Of a stretch of 64,000 bases of DNA, positions 1 through 12,600 are shown piece after piece. This DNA is from Anagrus nilaparvatae (taxonomy: Eukaryota > Arthropoda > Insecta > Hymenoptera > Mymaridae). Made by a program: the position numbers and the translations under genes. The stretch lies in the NCBI GenBank assembly GCA_022575985.1, contig JAKSXM010000137.1, forward strand, positions 12,480,001-12,544,000, in the 5' to 3' direction. Under the pieces are notes generated by a model that worked only from the letters and a program-made list of their open reading frames with translations, ran no database searches and was not told the DNA's origin. Numbering within the stretch: the first letter of the stretch is position 1; every line of letters starts with the position of its first letter.

Positions 1-3000
1 TTTCAGATAATATTTTTTAAAAGTTTTAATAACAAGCATTTTTTATTTTCTAATAGAGATAACAAAAGGATCTCATTATTTTTTCTCATTAAATAGAAGC
101 GAATGAAACTTTAGATTCGTTATCTAATAAATATTAATGTTGCTAGTGAATTGAGCAGTAACTGAATCAATAAGTATCAAAAATCAAGAACTTTAGATGC
201 AAACCATTGCTATATTGCGCAGCGTAACTTTTCAATTTTTTGCAAAATAATTATAGCGCTAGGATTTAGTTAAAACTACATTGCCTGACAATTTTAGATA
301 AAGCCAAATATAGGCTTATTTTTTCAAAACTTAAAGTATGTACCGCAAACTTTGCAAAATTAAAATTGCTTTAATTCTATTTCGTAAAAAAAAAAATTAA
401 CAAAACTTTACCTCAGAGAACATCAAAAATTCATTTATCGAAATTTTATCAGTGTATCATTAATTTTATGCAATCTTAAAATTTTTTTTTTGAAAACAGT
501 ATCTACAAATTAGAATACATCATAAATTGATTTCATAAAATAAAGTTCATAAGTTAAAAAAAGAATTTCTAAAAAAAAAATTATTAAAAATTTAATTATT
601 CAATTAAAACATCTAAAAATAACATACAACAAAAAAAAAAAATAATAGAAAAATATAATTTGACTTCCATGTGCACACATCAAATAATATGATTGCCATT
701 TGAGATTTCCTAATAAATGTACATGCAGTTGAAAATATATCGTGATCTTTTACATTTATATAAATAAATAAAGAGACTTTGATGATCAGCTCATCGTTTC
801 CGGTGACATTATTATTATTATTATCATAGGAAAGGAAGTACTTGCCAGTTATATATTTCTCTTGTCGTTATTTCGCGATTTATTTTTTTTTTTTTATAAA
901 CGTGCGTGTTTATAATAATAATAACGTGCATATCCAATCGTATAAATTATTTTATACGATTATCCCTACCATTTTTTTTTGGTTTCAGTACTAATTTTTT
1001 TTGCAGAGATAGAGATTATCACACATGAATGATAATAATACTTGAAAAAAAATGATATGCTGTAAAATATAATCGGTAAAGCACACACACACACGCGTTA
1101 GATACACATATTTGAAGAAGAATTGTATGCTGTTGATGCTATACTTCCGCTCTTGTATTATAATTTAAATCTTTTTTGAGAATAAAATTGTATGTATTTT
1201 TTTTTTCACGTTATTATACCATACTTCCGATATTTTGCATGCATTTTATTTTGTTTAATTTTGTTCTTTGAATTTAAAAATTCTTTTTAATAAAAATAAG
1301 TTATATTATGTGAAGATTTTTTGTAAATTAAGTGATTAGCAATTTTTGAGCAAAAAGTTAGCAAAAGAATAAAGAATACTGACATTTATACTATTGAAAA
1401 ATTTAAAGTTATATTTCAGGGTCTTAAGGAAGTCCTAAAGGCCCCCAAAAAATTTTTTCTTGAAAAGTGGTGAAATGTTAAGTTTTCTAGCCTATGAGAA
1501 TAGTAATTTCTGTTTATGGGTCAGAGAAATTAAATAAAATCCAAAAAACGTTTTTTTTAGGTTTTTGGCAGCCTGTCTTGGCCTAAACTAACTAATATAA
1601 TAGTTAAAAATTAATCAATTTTCAGAGAATGACTGAAAAAAGGCCAATAATTGTTTTTTTTAATTTAAAATTTCAAATCACTATAATACTTATCCAGAAG
1701 TAGCCTTTGTTTAGTCAAAATTTAATAGTTTTTTTTTTTAGTTGTTTGAAAGTATTAGTTTCTTAATAAAACAAAACCAATTTCCACTATTAATTTTTAT
1801 TTGGGGGTATTCCCCTCGACCCCCCGCCGCCTCTGGATATGTGCTTGAAATATTTTTGTAAAAATACTAAAATATTAATATAACTTTTATGGGAATTAAA
1901 GTTGGTTCCTCAAAGTTCGTGTATTTTTCGGCACCATTTAGGTCTTATTTCAGGAATTTTGAAACTTTTTTCACCCATTGCGTTGAGAAATAAAGAAATG
2001 ATAAGTATAATTTTTAATAACAGACTAAAAATATAATTTAAATTCTCATTAAATTGGTTTTTAACTAAAATAATTTATCAAAGTATATGTCATTTTTATG
2101 TATTCCAGAGATTGTATTCATGACGTAAATTTTAACGTACATGGACTTTTTTTTAAAGATTGTTTTTAATTAAAACTGTACACGATAATACATTAATTAA
2201 GTAGTATATTTATAAATTATAATTTCCATTCGTTAAATCACATCGAATCACATCATAATGTATTTTGTATATACTCTTGATATCATAAATTAATTAATTC
2301 ATTTATTTAAATCTATTTTTATTTGACGTAAATCATAATCAATAATTCTCAGTAAAATATTAAATTTATTTATTTAAATTAAAATTTTGACTAAAATTTC
2401 ATCAAGTCAATGAAAAAAATTTTTTTTTTTTATTTATAAAATTTTGTTAATTTAGGTGCGAACGCTGATTTATTTTATTGATTTTTAAAATAAAAGAATT
2501 TTAATAAAAAATGTTTATTTTTTTAATAGAAGATTTGAGAGACAGCTTATCAAATGTCAAATTTAAATTATTTAGAAAAAATTTCTATTTATAATTTAAT
2601 TATTTAAAGTAATATATTTTTTATTTATAAATTTTTCTCTTTAAATTGTAATTAATCTTAACGTTATTTTATATGGTTTTTCTGGTCAGCGGCCAGAAAT
2701 AATAACGTATTTCTCGGCCGCTGTGCGTCCAGCAAAGACGTGTTTTCTCGCCACTAACACAAAATCGCATACGACCGGGGTCCATAAAAAAATAATGCCC
2801 CAAATCATATAGTTTACCATCCTTGACTTCACCTCGGATGGTAATTTAGGTGCAATTTGGGTCATTCTTTATTTTTCTGGACATGGGTCGTAATATAATA
2901 TTTCTGGAATTAAAAGATTTTGGTCGTATTTTAGGCTAAAATACTCTTAACAGTACTTTAGTCAATATTTAGAAAATGTGTCCCACATTAATTCTCACAG

Positions 3001-3381
3001 ATATTTTAGCTTATCAAATTAAACCCGGAAGTTCATTGTACTTAAAATTCAATTAAAAGTAAAAATATTTCAATCGATTATTCGCATTACTTTTTAAAAT
3101 ATCCGAATAAAGCAAAACAAAATAAAAAATTCTAGTTTTATAATATAACGAAAGAACAGTGACCTGTTTTTTGGCTTACAAAGAGAATATTTTTATTCAA
3201 GCATTTTCATTGATTTTCTAGTTTTATACATGGCAAAATTTTTATGCTATGCTTCGTTAAATAAAAAAAAATTTTAGAATTTTTTTTAATTACAGTAAAA
3301 AAAAAACTTGATTTTTCTTAAAAATTAAAATGATAAAAATATTAATCGAGATAATCTAATAAATTAATTTTTTTATTACAG
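1..3381. other. AT-rich upstream/intronic DNA, no supported exon
   Basis: No open frame with both splice signals and recognisable protein was found here on either strand. The first phosphatase exon starts with an acceptor at 3380-3381 and must be entered in phase 0, because the other two phases hit a stop in the first codons. At least one earlier exon (5' UTR and signal peptide) therefore exists, most likely upstream of the window. The stretch around 780-1150 is less monotonous than its surroundings and contains a short CA run near 1084, but I see no clear promoter. A dispersed repeat lies at 2675-2890. Confidence 0.6.
2675..2890. repeat. Copy of dispersed GC-richer repeat family
   Basis: Contains CAGCGGCCAGAAA, CTCGGCCGCTG and a hairpin formed by CCCAAATCATATAGTTTACC ATCC (2798-2821) with GGATGGTAA...ATTTGGG (2836-2863). 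Shares words with copies at 13335, 18618, 20521 and 22660. Confidence 0.65.
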
Positions 3382-3628
3382 TTAACTAATTCAGCAGATT
3401 TAGCTATTGAGATACCAGGTAATTTAAGTCAAGGTGGTACATGGTATCGTTTAGATTACAGTCCAAGAGTTGGTTATCCGCCACCAAATACAACAATAGC
3501 TGCAACAGATATTGGTGATGTTATTAAATTTCGTGAAGGTTTACCTGGTACACGTTATGATTTTTGGCTTTATTATAATAATGGAACTGTACATGATTGG
3601 CTTACTTGGCAAGCCTCAATTACAACAC
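3382..3628 (+). CDS. Ptp10D: Ptp10D exon a: N-terminal extracellular segment
   Basis: Acceptor TTACAG ends at 3381 and donor GTAAGT starts at 3629. The exon is entered in phase 0 and left in phase 1. It encodes the start of the ectodomain ([13 protein letters not shown], then [18 protein letters not shown] and [12 protein letters not shown]), which matches the N-terminal FN3-like region of insect Ptp10D. NGT and NTT are candidate N-glycosylation sites. The signal peptide must be in an earlier exon. Confidence 0.93.
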
Positions 3629-6600
3629 GTAAGTTTTACTTAAATTTTATTTCTTTTAAACTAGAATTATTTTAATTACAGTGTAAATTTTTACGCCTAT
3701 GTAATTATTACGTATTCAAAGATTTTACGTAGTTTTAAATAAAACTTTCATTTTTTTTCTTACATGTGTAATAAAAATAAATTTTTTATAAAAATGAATT
3801 TTTTTTCTTCATTTTTAGCACCTGATCCACCATCAAATTTAACAGTATCTGTAAGAAATGGTAAAACAGCTGTTGTATATTGGGAACCACCACGTCAGGG
3901 TAATTATTCAGGATTTCGTTTAAGGGTACAAAGTTTTAATGATGATGGTAAAACGTCTAGTAGTGTTGTACCAACAAATGCTGCACCATATACCCTATGG
4001 GATCTTACGCCTGGTGCTACTTATTCACTTCAACTCTTCACAGTGCTGGAAACTAAGGAGAGTGTTGCTTATACTAGTAGAAATTTTACAACGAGTAAGT
4101 CTCTTTTTATTATTATAATCCCTTTGTGTATTATTATATACTTGTTGAATACTCATTTATTTTTTTGTTTGAGCCTTTTTTTTCCTGCAGTTTACGCGTA
4201 TATATTCTGTCGGTACCTTAGGCTATTGCATTTCTAAAAAAAACTTTTTTTTGTTCTTACATGGGACGTGAGTGAATTCGTAATTGAAAACATTTTTCTT
4301 TTGTTTTTTGTTTTTTTTTTTTTTTTGAAATGAATATTTTATAACAATACCGTATTCTGATGATTATATCCTTTATTTATATAACAGAAAAAAACCAACT
4401 TTTAACAAAAAAAAAAATTATTTTTTTTAGAACCAAATACGCCTGGAAAGTTTATTGTCTGGTTTAGAAATGAAACTACATTGCTTGTCCTTTGGCAGCC
4501 TCCCTACCCTCCAGGAATATTTACACATTATAAAGTTAGTATAGATCCCCAAGATGCAGTTGAGTCCGTCCTTTATGTTGAAAAGGAATCAGAGCCTCCT
4601 GGTCCAGCACAAGCTGCATTTAAAGGCCTCATACCAGGTACGAAATAATTTCTTCAAAGTTTTATTTTCCACTAACAAAATTTCAATTACTAAATCAATA
4701 AATTATTTTTTTAGGACGAGCTTACAATATTTCAGTACAAACAGTATCAGAAGATGAAACATCAGCACCAACAACTGCTCAATATCGTACAGTACCATTA
4801 AGGCCTTTAAATGTAACATTTGATAATTCATCAATAACATCAACATCATTTCGAGTTTATTGGAGCCCTCCAAATGGTACATCAGAATTTGATAAATATC
4901 AAATATCTGTACCTGGAAATCGTAGATTTACACCAATTACTAGAAATCGTGATGATGAATGTAAATGGGATTTTAAGGATTTGGAACCTGGAAAAACTTA
5001 TCAAGTTATTGTTAAAACATTTTCTGGAAAAGTATCAAGTTGGCCAGCAAGCAAAGATGTTACACTTAGTAAGCATTTTTTTTATTTTTTTTTTTTTATT
5101 TTTGAGTATTACCTGCAATTTTTTTTTTTAAATGAATCATTAATTTACGATTTACTTCACAAAATAATGAGTTTAAAGTTTCTAATATACTTTCTTTATT
5201 AATTAAAGGAAGAAAGTGATTTGTAAAAAAGTATAATTTACAATTATATAGGAAACGAATTTTCTTTGGTTTTAAATAAAATTGATTAGCTATTAAAAAA
5301 AAATATAAAAGCAATAATTTTTTTACACGATTTAATTTGTTAATTTTATTTTTTAGAACCTTTACCTGTACAAAATTTACGTGCTGAAATTGATGATAAA
5401 ACATGGATGGTAGAACTGTCTTGGAATCCAGATAGTCGTAGTACACAAGATAATTACACTGTTCAGTATCATGAAGTTGAAGCAACAACTGGTGGTGATA
5501 GTAATATTTTAACAACAAATAAAACTAGTGTAAGTCTCAAAAAAAAATTTTCTTATATAATTATTATCACTGTAAAAAATAACTTCCTTATATATTAACA
5601 AAAAAATTAGAGCATTTTCGAAAAATTAATAAACTTTCGACAAAATTTGTAAATATTCGATAAAAATCTCAAATTTACTAAATTTAGTATATTATCGAAA
5701 AATTCAAAAATTCTCGATTTTTTTTGTGAATTCCCAAGATAAATCGATAATTTACAATTTTTTTTTTAAATAGTTGTGAGTTTGCAACTTTTTTCGTAAA
5801 TTCATAAAAAAAAATCAAGAATTTTTGAATTTTTCGATAATATACTAAATTTAGTAAATTTGTGATTTTTAACGAATATTTACAAATTTTATCGAAAATT
5901 TACTAATTTTTCGAAAATGCTCTAATTTTTTTTTAATATCAGGAAGTTACTTTTTACAGTGTAGTTTTATGCTATTTTTAATATTCTAATAAAAAATTAA
6001 AATTATTTACAGATAACATTAGAAGCACTTCTCCCAGGTAGAAATTATTCAATAATAGTTCAAGCAATAAGTAACAAAGTTGAATCAAATGACACAGTAT
6101 TATATCAAGTAACAAAACCATCAAGTCCAATAATTGAAGATTTAAAATCAATTGAAAGAGGTCTTAATATATCATGGAAAAGTGACGTAAATTCTAGACA
6201 AGAGAAATTTGAAGTTACTCATAATAGAAATGATACTGGTGAAAGTGCAACAACTTTAACAACTGAATCACATATTATTTTAGAAGACCTTTATCCAGGT
6301 GCTGGTTATGAGGTCAAAGTCTTTGCAATTAGTCATGGACTTAGAAGTGAACCACATTCTTATTTCCAAGCAGTGTGTAAGTAAACTCATTAAACAAATT
6401 TCTTTTTTTTTTTTAAATATTTATCAAAATTTTAATTTTCTTACAATTGTTATTATAGTACCACATCCACCAACAAATTTAAGTATAGAAAAAGTAACAA
6501 GTAATACAGTATTAGTACATTGGGAACCACCAACAGATTCAATGTATACAGAATTTACAATAAGATATCGTACTGAAGATGAACCAAGATGGGAAAAACT

Positions 6601-9600
6601 TCCAAATGTTAAAGAAATGGAAGCTGAAGTAGCAGATATGACACCAGGGGAAAGATATACAATTCAAGTAAATACTTTTAGTTATGGTGTTGAAAGTCTT
6701 TATCCACTTCAAGTCAACCACACAGTCCGTAAGTTTAAGTTTTTGAATTGGATTTAATGTAAGAGCCTTAAAGTAAATATTTACTTGCAAAAAAAATTTT
6801 TTTTTTTTGAATATTCATGTATTTTTTTATGTCAATATATCTTTGAGATATAAATTTTTATTGGTTTTATTTTCCATTAGGTCCTAATTCCGTATTAAAT
6901 ATAAAGCCTGTCATCGATTCAACTAACGTAACGTTAGAATGGCCACGACCCGAGGGTAGAATCGAATATTATGCATTAAAATGGTGGCCCTTTGACATCC
7001 CCGAAAGCATTAGAGCGAAAAACGTGACGCCAAGTGACTTATCAGGAATAGTATTCGAAGAGGGTGCAACCCATTCAACTGAAAGGATTCTTGTCGGTGA
7101 TTTGATGCCTGGAATTGAATACGTTTTTACTGTTTTTACTGTATCATATAATCTTTACAGTGATACAACAAGTGTAAAAACTAGAACGAGTTAGTATTAA
7201 TTGAATTCTTATTTTATCAGTTTTTTTTTTATCTATATTTCTTTCTCATTTTTTTATTTTTTATCTTTTTCTTTTTTGGTATCTAACTCTCATTTTATTA
7301 TTTTCTGTTATCATTGTTAAAACAACAATTGATCGTAACTGTTAACAAGAAAATATTGTATATTAACAAAATTTCTTTATTTTAGTATCTTTCAAATTAA
7401 CTTTTTTTTATTAATTAAATTAATTTGGAAAATAATAAAAATTATTTTAATAATGTAAATTAAATTTTTTTTGCTTGTTCATTGCCTAACATGTAAAGGT
7501 GAAGTGGAATGGGAAATTGGTCAAGGTATATTATTTTATATCATAAGTGTAATGTAAATCTGCACATTTAGACAAATGCATGTACATGTAATTTTTTTGT
7601 AGCAAATATACTTAACTAATTTAATTATATAATAATTATTTATTAATTTAAATATGATATTTTTAAATTTTAATTCATGAAAAAAATTTTTTTTAATAAA
7701 GTGCCATTGATACAATCTGAAGTACTTGTTGTCGTTGATCGAGATAAACCAGATTCGTTAGCATTAAGATATACACCAACACCAATAAAATCATCAAGAT
7801 TTGATCTTTATAGATTTCGTATTAGCGATAATGAAAATACCACACAAGAACGCATTGTCAATGATACTGACACTAAAGTCACGTTTACTGGTTTAATACC
7901 TGGTAGATTGTATAATGTTACTGTTTGGACTGTTAGTGATAACGTCGAAAGTCGACCACTTCTTCGACAAGATCGTTTGTGTTAGTATACATTTATATTG
8001 TTATCATTTTTTTATACGAGTCGAAGTGTTCTATTGTTTTGCGTTATAAAATTTAATTATATATTTTTTTATAGTATTCAATTTGATACGATTTTTTATT
8101 TAACAGATCCGGAACCTGTAACTGCAATACACGCAACGGAAATAAATGACACGAAAATTTCTTTAACTTGGGACCCTCCAAAAGGTGAATACGAAGCTTT
8201 TGAAGTGCAATATATAAATGCTGATGATCAACTTATACAAAATATAACATCTCAAAATACAATAACAATAAGTAATTTGAAGCCTCATAGAAATTATACA
8301 TTCACGCTGGTCGTGCGTTCTGGAAACGAATCGAATCATTTGAGGCATTCGAATCCTTTAAGTGCTAGTTTTACTACAAGTGAATCAATTCCTGGAAAAG
8401 TTGAAAACTTTTACCCTACAGATATTCAACCAAGTGATATTAGTTTTGAATGGTCATTACCTAGTCATGAACATAATGGTATTATCAAGAAATTTAGTAT
8501 TACTTATGGACTTGAGGTTTGTAAAAAAAATTTCTTCATTATATAAAAAAAAAGAAATTAAAATTTATAATCTTGCTAATATTATTATTTAAATAATTTT
8601 AGAATTCCACTCATACATACACAAAAGATTTTAAAAATGACGAATTCCGTGGTACAATAAGGAATTTAATACCTGGAAAAATTTATCATTTCCATATTCA
8701 AGCAATGACAAAAGTTGGTTTTGGTCCAGAAACTACATGGAGACAAATGATGCCAATATTAGCACCACCAAAACCAGCTGCTGCTACTGTACCATTAGAA
8801 GTTTGTCGTAGTAGCTCATCCATACAAATACGTTTCAAAAAGAACTTCTTTAGTGAACAAAATGGAGCTATTACCTCCTATGCCATTATAGTTACAGAAG
8901 ATGATATTAGAAACGCTTCTGGATTAGAAATGCCAAGTTGGAGAGATGTACAAGGTTATCCAATCTGGCCCCCATATCAGGTACTATTAGAAATTTATTT
9001 TTCATTATTTGCCCGTTTTTTGAATTTAGAATTTCGTTCATATTAACCCATAATGGTGTATGCAAAAATTGAATTTGATTTAAAGCTAAAACATATTTCG
9101 AATAGGACATTTGACAAAAATAATTCAACTAAAGTAAAAGAAATATGAAAAAAAAATTACCCTGACAAAAATGTTGACCATATTGAGCCTAAAATATCCA
9201 GGGTTATTTTAAATGTTGGCAAAAATATGACAAGCATTTTTGACAGGGTAATTTTTTATATTTAAGGTGTTTTGCTTTATCATCCTCCCCGTCCCTCCCA
9301 AATTTTTTTTGTAATGTATTTTTTTCAAAAGTGGGGGTAAAATGCAGTTTGGAGTGGGAAATTTAACATTAAACCCCCCCCCCCCCCCTCATCTCGAAGC
9401 CCTTCCGAATCCAAAAACCTGGCTATATGCCTAGTACTACCTCCGAAAAGAAAAAAAACAATGGTGTTTTTTGTATTTTTTTATGTTAAAATTTTGAGAT
9501 AAAAATTGTCAAAACATTAATTAATCAGATTCAAGATATCAAGTAACAAAAATATTTCTAGAAATTAGTACTATCATAGAAAATAATGAGGTACTGTAAT

Positions 9601-12600
9601 CATCAGATTCAAGATAGATAGACACACATAGAGTTTTTTTAAAAACCGGTTTTTTAGCTTCTTGGAGTTTTAAAACGTGCTTATATGTAAAAAAAATCAA
9701 AATTTCACATACTCTGATTTCACTTATCACAATGATTCTTCACAAGGAACTTAAATACCCTGAAAAAAATGTTTACCATATTTTTACCAAAATTCAAAAT
9801 AATCTTTGACATTTTTGAGCTGTATTGGATCAAATTTTAGTGTATTTTTTTTTTCATTTTAAATTTTCTTGATCTAATGTTCAAATTAAAGTAGTTCCAG
9901 CCTCATAAAATGTGCAGTTTTTGTTTTGGGCTTAATGGGTTAACTAAATAGTCAAATAAAAACTTGTATATTATATTAATTAATTTCTAATTTTAATTAC
10001 AGGTAACAGAACCATACAACCCTTTCAAAAATAGTTCTGTTGAAGATTTTACAATTGGTAATGAGAAATGTGAAAATAAAGTTGGTTATTGCAATGGCCC
10101 ATTAAAACCTGGATCCTCCTACAGAGTTAAAGTCAGAGCTTTTACAGCTCCAGACAAATTTACGGACACCAGCTACAGTTTCCCTATTCAAACGGGTAAG
10201 TTTCTTACTATAATCAATTTTAATTATTTAAAATTAGAAGTGGTGGAGGTGCAAAACTTTTTTTTAAGAATTAGAAAAATATGTATTGAAATATTGAAAA
10301 CAACGGTTTTTACGGTTTTTGAAATAAAATTCATGAAAATTAAGTCAAAAAGGCGAGCTTGATAAATTAATAAATCTCTACCCTTCTCAAATACAAAGAA
10401 TAATTATTAAATACCCAAAAAATATTTTCCAAATTGATTATTAATTATTTCTTACATATGGCTCGCCTAAAAGGATTGCTGTTAGCAGGTAAGAAAAAAA
10501 TATGAAAAGAAATCAATAAATACATAGTTTTTGTTAATTATGATCAAAGTTGAAAAGTTTGATTAAATTATTTATCATCATTTTGAAGCATATAGCATGT
10601 TATTATTTTATTTATTTGTTATATTTATTTTATTTAATTATTGCTATTTTCAAGAATCTTGTTTAATGATTTTTTTACTTAAAAATGTTTTATTTAATTA
10701 GATAAAGACAACACCGCGATCATCGTTGGTATTACGGTTCCGATTTTACTACTTTTGGCTTTACTTGGAGTTGGTTTAATAATAAGGAGAAGAAAAAGTC
10801 AAGGACGTAAAACAACTGAAACTAGGGCAACAGACGATTTGTCATTACCTGACAGTGTTATTGAAACGAGGTAAAATATTTTTGAGCATATTTTTAAGGA
10901 AAATGAAAAAATTTATAAAAAAATATATTTTAAATTTTAATTAATGCAATATTTTTTTTTATCATAGTAGACCGATAAGAGTGGAGAATTTCGCCGACCA
11001 TTATCGTATTATGTCAGCTGACTCAGATTTCCGTTTTTCGGAAGAATTTGAAGAACTAAAAATTGTAGGCAGAGATCAAGCATGCACTGCAGCTGATTTA
11101 CCATGCAATCGACCGAAAAATCGATTTACAAATATTTTACCATACGATCATAGTCGATTTAAGTTACAGCCCGTTGACGACGAGGAAGGATCTGATTATA
11201 TTAATGCCAATTATGTTCCGGTATTAAAATATTTTTATTGTTTTTCTTTTTTTTTTTTTTTTAAACTAATTTTTCACACGTTTTATATTTATGTAGTTGT
11301 TTAAAGTTTAGATTTTTTTACTTAAAAAAAAAAAAATGTTTGAACTTTTATTGCAAAGTTGAGAAATGCAAAAGTTTGAAAAAAAGGCACTAAAATTGAT
11401 ATAATTTTTTATTATTTCTATCATATAATTTTTCATTTCTGTTATGTCCAAAAACGCCAAACAATTTTGAGAAATTTTAATTTTTTCTCAAGCATACCAA
11501 AAATTTTTACTACGGGATTTTGCTTTCGGCCCAAAAAAGTGTGTTATTTTGAAAATCATAGAATAACTATTTAAACCAATACTTCAAATTTGAAGTGCAT
11601 TTTTCTAGTTAAAAGCAAACTATCTAAAATTTTGGATAAAATGCAAATTTATATAAATTACACGAAAAAATTAGAAATTATTCGGATTCCTCGCCGGATA
11701 GAATATAATTTTTGTATTTTTAGCAATTTATCGATATTCGACAAAAATTATAATTTTTTTTTTAACTTTAGCTGTTTGTCGTATTTAATTAAATTGTTTG
11801 AATTTTACAACTTTGATACAAAATCTAGATATTTTCTCAAGTTAAAAATTGATATTTAAAAAATTAAAACTATAAGACGGGCGAGCGTTATTTTATAAAA
11901 TTAGCTTAAATCAACTTTAAAAGTAGTTTGTTATTTTTTTTAACGAAAAAATATCAAATTTTCTAAGCAAAATGGCTTGACACGAAACACTCTATACATT
12001 TTTTTAATGATAATATATTATGTCAACGTGCTAAAAATAAATTATTTAAAATATGATTTTGCAGGGTCATAATTCCCCAAGAGAATTCATAGTAACTCAA
12101 GGGCCGTTGCATTCGACAAGGGACGACTTTTGGAGAATGGTATGGGAGAGTAACAGTAGAGCCATTGTAATGCTCACACGTACGTTTGAAAAAGGTCGTG
12201 AAAAATGCGATCAATATTGGCCACTTGACACTCACCCTGTTTATTATGGAGATATATGTGTAACTGTTTTAAATGAAGCACATTATCCAGACTGGAGTGT
12301 CAGGGAATTTATGCTTTGCAGGGTAAGATAATTTAAATATCTTTGACATAATCTTATCAAAATTTATACTTTTTATTTATTTTCCATGCATGTTAATAAA
12401 TTTTGATATGGATATCTGTAAGATATAAATTTGCTTATTATGTAAATTAATTTACAGGGAGACTCAAAAAGAGTAATCCAGCACTTCCACTTCACAACAT
12501 GGCCAGATTTCGGCGTTCCTAGTCCACCGCAAACTTTAGCGAGATTTGTAAGATCCTTCCGTGAAAAAGTGCGTCCAGATCAGCGACCAATTGTTGTTCA

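Noticed and set aside
1127..1168. Short frame MLLMLYFRSCIII as the Ptp10D signal peptide
   Set aside because: It stops after 13 codons and has no donor in the required phase 0.
3764..3818. ATG upstream of the second phosphatase exon as a gene start
   Set aside because: It lies in the intron before a good TTTTTAG acceptor; the preceding exon joins in phase.
11590..11859. 89-codon frame in the intron within the PTP domain
   Set aside because: Composition is AT-driven (Asn, Ile, Lys, Phe, Tyr), it has no splice signals in phase, and the flanking exons join perfectly without it.
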